Source: Nitrospira sp. bin75 (lineage in GTDB: Bacteria > Nitrospirota > Nitrospiria > Nitrospirales > UBA8639). From it: a DNA stretch of 64,000 nt. Of the stretch, positions 16,865 to 24,354 are shown in pieces. The DNA lies in the NCBI GenBank assembly GCA_002238765.1, contig MPMZ01000001.1, forward strand, positions 62,001 through 126,000, given 5' to 3'. The notes under the pieces were generated by a model. That model was not told the origin of the DNA, searched no databases, and saw only the letters and a program-made list of their open reading frames with translations. Position numbers and translations under genes: made by a program. The stretch's first letter is position 1, and each line of letters starts with the position of its first letter.

Positions 16865-17809
16865 GTGGAATACACAAATGAGGAATTAAGCAACTACGTC
16901 AACCGGATTAAGCTCACCCAAGAGCAAAAATCGTCTTACATCCAGCAAATCGACAATTTGAAAGAAAATGTCATCAAGGCCGTGAATGGTATGGAGAACA
17001 CTAAAGTAACGAGGGTAAGGAGAGCCGGGTCGTGGAAGAAAGGTACAGCCCTGGCCCCAAAGGGCGACTATCCTCTCGATATCGACATGGTGTTTTTTTT
17101 GGAACTTGAGGAAGATGCTTCATTTGACGCCACAGAGCTTCGGGACGAGGTCATTGCGGTATTATGTGCGGCTTATCCCAACAAGGAAAAATCAGATTTT
17201 ACTGATGGCCAAAAAACTATCGGTGTTGTATTCAGGGGCTCCGGTCTTGAGGTTGATGTCGTGCCATTCATCCCCGAAAGAGGCAATACGACTTATGGCA
17301 GGCAACCCCGAAAAAAACTCAATTCTGGCGAGTTCAAAACTAGCGTTGACAAACAGTTGGAATTTGTAAGCGAGATAAAAGATAAGTGCTCGAATTTCAC
17401 CTCTATTGTTCGTATCCTGAAAAATTGGAGAAACTACAAGGAACTAGAACTTTCCTCTTTCTCCATTGAACTGGCAGTGGCACACTTGATTAAGGAAGAC
17501 AGAATATCTGCCGCTTCCATAAACCAGGCAGTTGTCACTTTCTTCGAGTTTTTCGGTAACGGCAATCCCATCGAAGTATATTTCTCGGGGGCTATTGGAC
17601 CACAGGCGGGTAGTGCCCCGTGGATAGCAGACCCGACGAACAACGAGAACAATACGGTCAGGTTGTCTGCCAGTGAATGGGATGAGGTTGTGGAAGCGGC
17701 AGAATGCGGTTTTGAAACTATTTCTTATGCCCAGACCGTCCGAGAAGCCGGAATAACATTGGACTTGTGGAAAGAAATTTTTGGACCAAGTTTCAACATC
17801 CAGGAGTAA
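16865..17809 (+). CDS. CBASS cGAS/DncV-like nucleotidyltransferase (CD-NTase)
   Basis: A 314-residue enzyme expected to make a cyclic oligonucleotide alarm signal during phage infection. The nucleotidyltransferase triad is visible: AGSWKKGTAL (Gly55-Ser56), PLDIDMVFFLE (Asp72, Asp74) and LEVDVVPFIP (Asp131). GTG at 16865 is chosen as start because GCGGAGG sits 6 bases before it. TTG/ATG at 16847/16850 would place that site inside the gene. The partners HORMA and TRIP13 directly downstream point to a clade that needs HORMA activation (CdnC/CdnD-like). The product cannot be read. The gene is AT-rich compared with the core. Confidence 0.88.
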   Translation: MEYTNEELSNYVNRIKLTQEQKSSYIQQIDNLKENVIKAVNGMENTKVTRVRRAGSWKKGTALAPKGDYPLDIDMVFFLELEEDASFDATELRDEVIAVLCAAYPNKEKSDFTDGQKTIGVVFRGSGLEVDVVPFIPERGNTTYGRQPRKKLNSGEFKTSVDKQLEFVSEIKDKCSNFTSIVRILKNWRNYKELELSSFSIELAVAHLIKEDRISAASINQAVVTFFEFFGNGNPIEVYFSGAIGPQAGSAPWIADPTNNENNTVRLSASEWDEVVEAAECGFETISYAQTVREAGITLDLWKEIFGPSFNIQE

Positions 17810-17814
17810 TGCGA

Positions 17815-18297
17815 ATGAGTACCATCACCCAAACATATACCCGAACGGATATCCGTAAAGTTTTCGAAAACTTTCAAGCAGACCTGCAAATGCTTGCTTT
17901 AAGAACGCAAGCAATGACAGTAGATCATGCCCAGAAGTGTGCCTATGACATCTGTCTAATGGCTCTAGAACAGTGTTTGAGATACGTTCATGTACAATTG
18001 CGTGACTCTCATGGAAATCTGGTAAGAGTTCACCGGTATTCCGTGAAAGACGACATATTATCAGACTCCCAACGACCAGGAGGTAATAGATGGCCCTGCT
18101 TGCCGGGCGGCACACTATGGGTGCTCATTGAAGACTCTGATAATCAAAAATTGGAAGCGCTTAAAAGATCGGGACGGTTAAAAATAAATTGGGGCCCCTC
18201 ATACTGGTCAACAAATTATTCTGGAATGCGAAACGATGGGGCGAGGCTCTATTCCAGTAATAGTTACGGTTTACGGCGCGATACCTTCGTGACCTAA
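17815..18297 (+). CDS. CBASS HORMA-domain activator protein (Cap7-like)
   Basis: A 160-residue protein placed between the CD-NTase and a TRIP13 ATPase. In type III CBASS a HORMA protein senses a peptide cue, closes around it and activates the CD-NTase. The N-terminal STITQTYTRTDIRKVF, the helical core, and the C-terminal strands ending SNSYGLRRDTFVT fit the small bacterial HORMA families in length and layout. The call rests on size and gene order more than on a hard motif. AGGAG lies 8 bases before ATG 17815. An in-frame start at 17767 would overlap the CD-NTase and is less likely. Confidence 0.8.
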   Translation: MSTITQTYTRTDIRKVFENFQADLQMLALRTQAMTVDHAQKCAYDICLMALEQCLRYVHVQLRDSHGNLVRVHRYSVKDDILSDSQRPGGNRWPCLPGGTLWVLIEDSDNQKLEALKRSGRLKINWGPSYWSTNYSGMRNDGARLYSSNSYGLRRDTFVT

Positions 18298-18310
18298 ACA
18301 AGGTAAGACG

Positions 18311-19201
18311 ATGGCACAAGATACGTTTGACACTCAACGAGAACTCCCAGCACGTGAGTTAGAAAATATTGCCGAAACACTCGTTGGCTTCGAGAGGCAT
18401 TATGAAGCATTGAAGAATCATCTAATGGTAGTGTTAAGTCCCGATCATGTAGATGAGTGGAGTAGGAAATACCACAAACAAAATATTCCTTTATGCAAGG
18501 TAATCCAGCAAAGATATCCGCTCTTTCTTTTTAGCGGTGATGTTGGAACGGGAAAAACTGTCACAGCCGAATGTGCGGCAAATCGACTGGCTAAGGATAT
18601 GGGTAGAGAAGGCTTTCTGCTCAAGCTGAGCACCCGCGTACGAGGTAGAGGTTTGCATGGCGAAATGAGTCAGCTTATACAGGATGCGTTTGAGAATTTG
18701 ACAACTCAAGCAGGCAAAAAACGCCTCTCATTTCTACTGATAGATGAAGCCGATTCCATTGCATCGTTTCGGTCAATGGAACAAATGCATCAGGAGGAAA
18801 AGGCTGCCGTCAACACACTGATCCAAAAGATTGACGAAATTCGCCAAGTCGGCGGCCGGGCAGTTGTGTTTCTGTGTACGAATCGAGCACACGTCATTGA
18901 TCAGGCTATCGTTAGACGGGCTGCGTTACACGTGGAATTTACTCGCCCGAATAGAGAAGAGTGTCTTAAATTATTGACACATGATCTTGAAGGAATAGGC
19001 TTGACACCGGAAGAGTTAAATGAATTAGCCTCCCTAACTTCAGCAGGCGGGCATTACGGGGATAATGGCTATACATTCTCAGATTTTCGATTGCGATTTC
19101 TTCCCGAAGCTCTTGCTCGATCCTTTCCAGACCGGGCGCTGACATTCGGCATTTTAAAAGAAACAGTCCTAGCTGTAAGACCGAGCCCTCGAATTGACTA
19201 A
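18311..19201 (+). CDS. CBASS TRIP13-like AAA+ ATPase (Cap6-like)
   Basis: A 296-residue AAA+ ATPase. Walker A is SGDVGTGKT (residues 75-83) and Walker B LLIDEAD (about 142-148). A sensor-1 region FLCTNRAHVIDQAIVRRA supplies the arginine fingers. In type III CBASS this protein pulls HORMA open and resets or restrains signalling. It follows the HORMA gene by 13 bases, and its stop is one base before the effector ATG, a tight operon. The gene looks intact. Confidence 0.87.
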   Translation: MAQDTFDTQRELPARELENIAETLVGFERHYEALKNHLMVVLSPDHVDEWSRKYHKQNIPLCKVIQQRYPLFLFSGDVGTGKTVTAECAANRLAKDMGREGFLLKLSTRVRGRGLHGEMSQLIQDAFENLTTQAGKKRLSFLLIDEADSIASFRSMEQMHQEEKAAVNTLIQKIDEIRQVGGRAVVFLCTNRAHVIDQAIVRRAALHVEFTRPNREECLKLLTHDLEGIGLTPEELNELASLTSAGGHYGDNGYTFSDFRLRFLPEALARSFPDRALTFGILKETVLAVRPSPRID

Positions 19202-19449
19202 CATGCAAGCCGATGATGTGAAATCAAACCAGGAACTTCTCAAAAAAATGAGAGGAAAGGCCGAGCTTTGCCGATTCTCTCACTCGGAACTCAAAGACGA
19301 ATATTCCAGGCGCCGAAATAGGAAAGAATTTTCTGTGGTTTTCTTGTCGGTAATATTAGTTGCACTCGTCAATTTTTATTTTCGAGAAATGCTTAAGGGT
19401 GATTTTGTTTTATCCCTTATTTGGATTTTACCCTTGGTCACAACGCTGC

Positions 19450-19452
19450 TAC
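19450..19452 (+). repeat. Target-site duplication, left copy (TAC)
   Basis: A 3-bp direct repeat directly before the left terminal repeat of the element. Its mate is at 20738-20740. Three-base duplications are usual for IS3-family insertion. Confidence 0.75.
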
Positions 19453-19537
19453 AGAGGTGGCTCGGGAAATTTGAACAAGGGGGATAAGTGACATTTCTGC
19501 TCACGAGCGGCATGATTGCCGTGAATGAGGAGGACCC

Positions 19538-19849
19538 ATGACGAGACGACTACGCCGAAACCATAGCCCGGCTTTGAAGGCCAAGGTGGCGCTGGCGGCC
19601 ATCCGCGGGGAACAGACGCTGTCAGAACTCGCCCAGCAGTTCGACGTGCATCCGAACCAGATCAAGCAGTGGAAGGAACAACTCCTGGCAGGCATACCCG
19701 AGGTCTTCGACAGTGGGGGGAAGAAGACGGCGGTCCCCGAGTGCGATGTCACCGTGCTGCATGCGAAGATCGGGCAACTGACCCTGGAGAATGATTTTTT
19801 AGAGGGTGCGCTCAGCAAGGCCGGTCTGTTGCCGAGCGCAAGACGATGA
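19538..19849 (+). CDS. IS3-family transposase OrfA
   Basis: A 103-residue DNA-binding subunit with the HTH_Tnp_1-type pattern HSPALKAKVALAAIRGEQTLSELAQQF, followed by a leucine-zipper-like tail (LHAKIGQLTLENDFLEGAL). AGGAGG lies 7 bases before the ATG. Its TGA overlaps the orfB ATG as ATGA. No A6G slippery run is seen at the junction, so OrfB is probably made by re-initiation and not by programmed frameshifting. Confidence 0.93.
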   Translation: MTRRLRRNHSPALKAKVALAAIRGEQTLSELAQQFDVHPNQIKQWKEQLLAGIPEVFDSGGKKTAVPECDVTVLHAKIGQLTLENDFLEGALSKAGLLPSARR

Positions 19850-20676
19850 TCGACCACGAGCACCAATTGAGCATCAGCCGTCAGGCCCGGCTGCTGGGGA
19901 TGAGTCGCGGCAGTGTCTATTACCAGCGTCGTCCCGCTTCCGTCGCCGACTTGGTGTTGATGCGCCGGCTTGATGCGTTGCACTTGGACTATCCCTTTGC
20001 TGGCAGCCGGATGCTGCGGGGCTTGCTGCGGCAGGAAGGCTATGAGGTCGGCCGCCTCCATGTCGCCACGCTGATGAAGCGGATGGGGATCGCGGCGCTC
20101 TATCGGCGCCCGACCACGTCGCACCCGACGCCGGGCCACCCGATTTACCCGTATCTGTTAAGGAAGCTGGCCGTCACCCGCCCAAACCACGTCTGGGCGA
20201 TGGACATCACCTATGTGCCCATGGCGCGGGGGTTCGTGTATCTGGTAGCGGTCCTCGACTGGTTCAGTCGCAAGGTACTCGCCTGGCGGCTCTCGATGAC
20301 GCTGGAGACGGGGCCGTGCGTGGAGGCGTTGAGCGACGCCCTCGCTCGCCATGGCACGCCTGAGATCCTGAACACGGATCAGGGCAGCCAGTTCACCTCT
20401 CTGGCCTTTCTCCAGGCCTTGCAGGACGCCAAGATCGCCATTAGCATGGACGGCAAGGGCGCCTGGCGCGACAATGTTTTTGTCGAACGGCTCTGGCGGA
20501 CGATCAAATATGAGGAAGTCTATCTGCGCGCCTACCGAAGCGTCTCGGAGGCTCGGAGCGGGCTTGGCCGCTATCTGGCCTTCTACAACCGACAGAGACC
20601 GCATTCAGCCCTTGGCGGGCAAACGCCCGACCAAGTCTATTTCAACCAGCCCAAGCCAATCCCGGCGGCGGCATAA
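19846..20676 (+). CDS. IS3-family transposase OrfB (DDE integrase fold)
   Basis: A 276-residue catalytic subunit. The DDE residues sit in VWAMDITYVP, LNTDQGSQFTS and NVFVERLWRTIKYEEVYL. The N-terminal HTH_21 region (FAGSRMLRGLLRQEGYEVG) and the C-terminal FYNRQRPHSALGGQTPDQVYF are typical. It is full length with no internal stop. Confidence 0.95.
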   Translation: MIDHEHQLSISRQARLLGMSRGSVYYQRRPASVADLVLMRRLDALHLDYPFAGSRMLRGLLRQEGYEVGRLHVATLMKRMGIAALYRRPTTSHPTPGHPIYPYLLRKLAVTRPNHVWAMDITYVPMARGFVYLVAVLDWFSRKVLAWRLSMTLETGPCVEALSDALARHGTPEILNTDQGSQFTSLAFLQALQDAKIAISMDGKGAWRDNVFVERLWRTIKYEEVYLRAYRSVSEARSGLGRYLAFYNRQRPHSALGGQTPDQVYFNQPKPIPAAA

Positions 20677-20737
20677 CCAGAGCGGAGAGCCACTTATCAA
20701 CAGCCTGCAACCTGTTCAAGGAAACCGAGCCACCTCT

Positions 20738-20740
20738 TAC
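20738..20740 (+). repeat. Target-site duplication, right copy (TAC)
   Basis: Matches TAC at 19450-19452. Joining either copy to the sequence on the far side rebuilds the effector reading frame. Confidence 0.75.
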
Positions 20741-21053
20741 AGACATTGGATTGCACGATATTTCGGTGGTCACACAAAGTAGCGCGTCACGAGTCAGCCG
20801 TTGCAATTTGGGGGGATTGGATAAGAGAGGCAGATTTTCTTGAAAAGCGGATTCATCAGCATGCCAGTGATTTAGCGGAAGAAAAGATGCAGAACATACA
20901 AGAAAAATATAACAGTTGCATGGGTAGTACAGAACAAATACCGAACAACAAGTTTCTAAAATACAAGGAGAAATTCAGGGTACATGTATTGAAATCCAAG
21001 AAAATTGATGAGATGCCTTTGGAAGATGTCGAGGGGAAATAAAGAGAAGAGAA

Positions 21054-21893
21054 TTGAAAGAGCGTAAAAGAGACTTACCAGACGCACAAGAAGAAAAACT
21101 GGAATTCGTCGAACACCTTGCTTATTTTTGCGGCCTCGTGAACCGCGAAGATATTACAACTAGATTCGGCATGTCTCCAGCATCAGCTACGAACATATTA
21201 TCTCGGTATAACCAAATGGCTCCTGGCAATCTGAGTTATGACATACGCCTCAAGCGCTATGAGATAGGCCAGTCCTTCAAGCCTATTTACGATGTTCGTA
21301 AGGTGATTGAGCGCATCCCCGTCTACACCTTGCCCAAATTACACAAGCCGGTTGACAATGACACAATTGAAAGGCTCGCTGTAATATCACGAGCAATCCA
21401 AAGAACACAATCGCTGACCATCACCTATTCTTCTGTCTCTAGCGGAACAAGCACGCGACAAATTGTCCCCGTTGCTTTTGCTGACAATTGGCTCCGATGG
21501 CACTTGCGCGCATACGATAGAAAACGAGCACAATTTGTTGATTTTGTTTTCAGCAGAATCCAGCAAGTGCACCCGATTGAAGGTGATACAATACAGGATC
21601 ATGAACATCCAAAGAACGATAAAGAATGGCATGCCTTTATTGCCCTAAAAATAAAAGCACATCCATACAATCTGGCGGATGCCCAGTCCTTTGCTATGGG
21701 TGATGATAGCCATAGTGTTGAGATTCGTGCGGCTATGGCCGGTTATTTTCTTCGGCTTTGGAATGTCGATTGTTCACCAGATGCGAGTCTGAGAGGGAAA
21801 GCATATCAGTATGTTTTAGCGAATATGGCGGAAGTTGCTAAAGTAGCTGATTTAAGGCTCGCCCCAGGGTATGACGGTGAAATGCAAAGTTGA
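21054..21893 (+). CDS. CapW/BrxR-type WYL-domain transcriptional regulator
   Basis: A 279-residue protein. Residues about 10-95 form a winged helix (FVEHLAYFCGLVNREDITTRFGMSPASATNILSRY). A WYL domain follows at about 125-205 with RQIVPVAFADNWLRWHLRAYDRKRAQFVDFVFSRI, then a C-terminal WCX-like part. This order is that of CapW and BrxR, repressors tied to CBASS and BREX loci that are thought to release on DNA damage or a nucleic-acid signal. The start is TTG 21054, 12 bases after the effector stop. It sits last in the operon on the same strand. CapW genes are more often upstream. The IS insertion could reduce its expression. Confidence 0.82.
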   Translation: MKERKRDLPDAQEEKLEFVEHLAYFCGLVNREDITTRFGMSPASATNILSRYNQMAPGNLSYDIRLKRYEIGQSFKPIYDVRKVIERIPVYTLPKLHKPVDNDTIERLAVISRAIQRTQSLTITYSSVSSGTSTRQIVPVAFADNWLRWHLRAYDRKRAQFVDFVFSRIQQVHPIEGDTIQDHEHPKNDKEWHAFIALKIKAHPYNLADAQSFAMGDDSHSVEIRAAMAGYFLRLWNVDCSPDASLRGKAYQYVLANMAEVAKVADLRLAPGYDGEMQS

Positions 21894-21998
21894 TCCAGAC
21901 GCATTAGAAAAGGTTTCCCGTCATGGCAGCAGTAACTCACGCTCGGAATCTCAAGTAGGAGGAAGGTAAATTGCTTGAGCTAGTAGGGGGTTCGTGAA

Positions 21999-22952
21999 AT
22001 GTCCGTTTCTCCCATAGAACAACTCTCAGTATTCAACAAGGATAGCAAAAATGTGCGGCTCCATCGTGACCGTCGAACGACTGCTTCATCCTCAAACGGT
22101 TTTCTTTCGATTGCGGTGAACGACGAACCGATCGATTCGCTTGTGCAACCGGTGCTCATTCAAGGGCGTGCACGCGATGCACTGGACCTCCTGCCCGAAA
22201 ACAGCATTCAGACCGTGGTGACGTCTCCACCCTACTGGTCCCTGAGGGATTACGCCGTCGACCAGCAGATCGGATGCGACGAAGCTCTTGCAGACTACCT
22301 TGCCGAAATCGTGAAGACCTTCGACAAGGTGCGGCGGGTTCTTAGAGCGGACGGCACTATCTGGTTGAATGTGGGCGACGCCTACACCTCGGGAAATCGC
22401 CGGTATCGTGCTCCGGACAAGAAAAACCGCGCGCGAGCGATGTCCATGCGTCCCCTTACACCGGACGGACTCAAGCCAAAGGATCTGATCGGACTTCCTT
22501 GGAGGCTGGCGTTTGTACTACAGGACGCCGGGTGGTGGCTCCGGTCAGAAATCGTCTGGAGCAAACCGAATGCCCACCCCGAATCCGTTCGGGATCGTCC
22601 GACAAAGGCGCACGAAACGGTGTTTCTCCTGTCGAAAAACCAGGATTACTTTTACGATGTCAATGCAGTTCGCGGACCGAATGGCCGCCGTCTTCGAACG
22701 ACCTGGGAGATCCCGACGGAACCCCGGAAACAGGACAATGGCGTCCTGGACGATCATCCAGCCGTTATGCCAGCGACGCTTGCACAGCGCTGTGTGAGAA
22801 TGACAAGCCGGCCCGGTGATTTCGTACTTGATCCCTATGCTGGTTCAGGCACGACACTGTTGGCTGCGCAGGGACTGGGCAGACGATGGGTCGGCATTGA
22901 ATTGAAGCCAGCCTTCATCGATCTGATGCAACGCAGGCTTGAGAATTCGTGA
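21999..22952 (+). CDS. Type II DNA methyltransferase, beta class (N4-cytosine or N6-adenine)
   Basis: A 317-residue methyltransferase. The catalytic motif TSPPYW (residues 75-80) comes before the AdoMet-binding motif LDPYAGSGTTLLAA (about 277-290), which defines the beta class. SPPYW favours N4-methylcytosine, although N6-adenine cannot be excluded. It should protect host DNA from the endonuclease encoded immediately downstream. The GTGA overlap (22949-22952) couples the two genes. The start at 21999 lacks a strong ribosome binding site. The recognition sequence cannot be read. Confidence 0.9.
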   Translation: MSVSPIEQLSVFNKDSKNVRLHRDRRTTASSSNGFLSIAVNDEPIDSLVQPVLIQGRARDALDLLPENSIQTVVTSPPYWSLRDYAVDQQIGCDEALADYLAEIVKTFDKVRRVLRADGTIWLNVGDAYTSGNRRYRAPDKKNRARAMSMRPLTPDGLKPKDLIGLPWRLAFVLQDAGWWLRSEIVWSKPNAHPESVRDRPTKAHETVFLLSKNQDYFYDVNAVRGPNGRRLRTTWEIPTEPRKQDNGVLDDHPAVMPATLAQRCVRMTSRPGDFVLDPYAGSGTTLLAAQGLGRRWVGIELKPAFIDLMQRRLENS

Positions 22953-23704
22953 CGCTCGACGAACTGAAAGAGCGGCTGGATACGCTTTCGCCGACAGGAA
23001 TCCGGTTCGTCGCCCGGATGGTGGAGTCGCTGTCTGCGCCTCCCCAGGCGAGAGTAAACAAACAGAAGACTTGGCTGCCCAGCGACTGGATCGAGTATTT
23101 TGGTCTCGCACTTTCCGTTCATCATGGAACGACAACGCAACCGCTTGAGCAAAAGGGCTTCGAAACAGTCTTTCGTAACGCATGCGAATCCGTCGGCTGG
23201 GAGGTGGAGAATCCTGTTTCGGAAACCCAGAGGTTTCTGGACCTTCACGTCAAGCGTCGTGGTTTTTCTGAACTCAAGCTGTCGTTGAAATCGACGGCTG
23301 CACAGCGACTTTCCCGCACCGCAGTACATATCTCGAAATTGACCGAGGCCGCATGGATTCAGGACATGCGCACGGCGAAGCAACGCCGGGAGCGGACTCT
23401 TGCCCTGTTCCAGGAGTACATGAATGCGGTGGACTCCATTATGATGCTGCGGGCATTCCGCCAGGAACAAGGTTTGCCCTCCGAGTATCAGCTTGTCGAA
23501 ATACCGAGTGGAATGTTCCGGTCTTTGCAGAAGGCTCCTCTGGCGTCGTTCAATGCTGACGGGCCGACCATTGACTGTTTCTATGCAGGGCATGAGGTCG
23601 CGGCTCGCGTGTGCCTGGACCGATCCGATGCGAAAATCACGGTCAAACAGATCAAACTTGCCGCTTGCACCGTGCATGTGGAGTGGGAGATCGTCCCGCG
23701 GTAA
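22949..23704 (+). CDS. Putative type II restriction endonuclease
   Basis: A 251-residue protein overlapping the methyltransferase by 4 bases, the usual tight arrangement of a restriction-modification pair. A PD-(D/E)xK-like core can be proposed in FLDLHVKRRGFSELKLSLKS, with Asp98, Glu108 and Lys110. The following segment STAAQRLSRTAVHISKL is basic and could contact DNA. I do not recognise the family with certainty, so the role is inferred mainly from context. It starts at GTG 22949. Confidence 0.7.
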   Translation: MTLDELKERLDTLSPTGIRFVARMVESLSAPPQARVNKQKTWLPSDWIEYFGLALSVHHGTTTQPLEQKGFETVFRNACESVGWEVENPVSETQRFLDLHVKRRGFSELKLSLKSTAAQRLSRTAVHISKLTEAAWIQDMRTAKQRRERTLALFQEYMNAVDSIMMLRAFRQEQGLPSEYQLVEIPSGMFRSLQKAPLASFNADGPTIDCFYAGHEVAARVCLDRSDAKITVKQIKLAACTVHVEWEIVPR

Positions 23705-23748
23705 GCTGACGCCTTCTACCACGATCAAATGAAAGCTTTGGCTGATGC

Positions 23749-24175
23749 TTGCGCTGGCGATCACGAACGGTGGAGAGTCGAGAACATCGGGCTTTGTCTG
23801 CTACTAGCTTGGACGAATCAAATAATACAGAGTGGATCTGGCTGGCACCCAGACGTGTGGTAGATCTGAAAATCATAGGAGGGGTAAAAGTCCAGGATTC
23901 CCAAGCCTTCCTCTCAGGGGCCAACCAATGGAGCAGACAAAAGAAAATTCTATTTGCCAATGATCTGGAGAATAAGGACCACTTGCTTGCGGTCTATCGA
24001 AGTGCCAACCGAAGTAAGCGGGCGAAAGGCCCCGCCCGTTGGTTGCCCCCTAACACAGCATAGCATCAGGAGTACGTCACGATCTGGCGTGAGATCAAGA
24101 AGGCGTGGCGACTCTCGCTGGACCCTCTCGAAGTCAGCGTCATTCAAAGCATCCTTCAGAAAGCATCCTTCAGGA
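23749..24175 (+). pseudogene. Degenerate HNH (DUF1524/GmrSD C-terminal-like) nuclease gene
   Basis: Residues read WSRQKKILFANDLENKDHLLAVYRSANRSKRAKGPARWLPPN, which follows the HNH pattern of this family after the catalytic His. The expected IDHV position reads LKIIGGV, so the catalytic His is missing. An in-frame TAG at 24061-24063 interrupts it, and the frame goes on with YVTIWREIKKAWRLSLDPLEV as in intact members. A 14-bp tandem duplication (AAAGCATCCTTCAG at 24146-24159 and 24160-24173) shifts the old 3' end. Without it the gene would stop at GAATAG. The 5' end is also unclear. Confidence 0.65.
24146..24173 (+). repeat. Perfect 14-bp tandem duplication
   Basis: AAAGCATCCTTCAG occurs twice head to tail. 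Because 14 is not a multiple of 3, it changes the reading frame at the end of the HNH remnant and removes its natural stop. Confidence 0.85.
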
Positions 24176-24207
24176 ATAGCCAATTCGACAAGAAAGGAAT
24201 TTCTGCT

Positions 24208-24354
24208 GTGCCTCTAGAAAAGCAGCCCCTGCCAGAATTCCAAAAGAAGCTAAAAGACGCCTGCACGTGGTTAGGAATTAGCCAGGGTCGAGCGATCGAG
24301 CACATGCGCCTTCTTGAGAATTTGATCAGAAACGTCGCTCTAACGAGCAAATAA
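24208..24354 (+). CDS. Small 48-residue protein coupled to a nuclease-like gene
   Basis: GTG 24208 is preceded by AGAAAGGAA about 8 bases upstream, and the stop overlaps the next ATG as TAATG. The product (PLEKQPLPEFQKKLKDACTW at its start) is helical, with a possible short helix-turn-helix around LGISQGRAIEHMRLLENL. No family is recognised. It could be an accessory or antitoxin-like partner of the following protein. That is speculation from the coupling. It could also be a chance opening left by the HNH frameshift, since it shares that frame. Confidence 0.45.
   Translation: MPLEKQPLPEFQKKLKDACTWLGISQGRAIEHMRLLENLIRNVALTSK

Larger units (their letters stand above)
19453..20737 (+). mobile_element. 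IS3-family insertion sequence (1285 bp)
   Basis: The terminal inverted repeats begin AGAGGTGGCTCGG on the left (19453-19465) and CCGAGCCACCTCT on the right (20725-20737), 13 of 13 matching. Similarity continues inward through TTGAACA and, further in, ATAAGTG. The flanks are TAC on both sides. It carries two overlapping genes, orfA and orfB. Both look intact, so the element may still be active. G+C is higher than in the surrounding island genes, so it is a separate arrival. Confidence 0.9.
19203..21042 (+). pseudogene. CBASS two-transmembrane (SLATT-like) effector split by an IS3-family element
   Basis: Codons 1-83 lie at 19203-19451 and the rest at 20741-21042. Without the 1285-bp element and one copy of TAC the frame runs on as CTG CTA CAG ACA TTG GAT, giving one 183-residue protein. 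Residues 43-60 and 67-83 are two membrane helices, followed by a cytoplasmic helical part (HESAVAIWGDWIREADFLEKR). This layout fits the SLATT 2TM effectors of CBASS, which are thought to damage the membrane when the cyclic nucleotide appears. As found, the 5' part ends early at a stop inside the element (stop 19485-19487), keeping both helices. The 3' part has only TTG 20746 as a start. Confidence 0.85.

Noticed and set aside
19487-20700. IS ends at the inner GATAAGTG / CACTTATC repeats
   Set aside because: No direct repeat flanks these positions, and joining there does not restore the effector frame. The outer AGAGGTGGCTCGG ends satisfy both tests.
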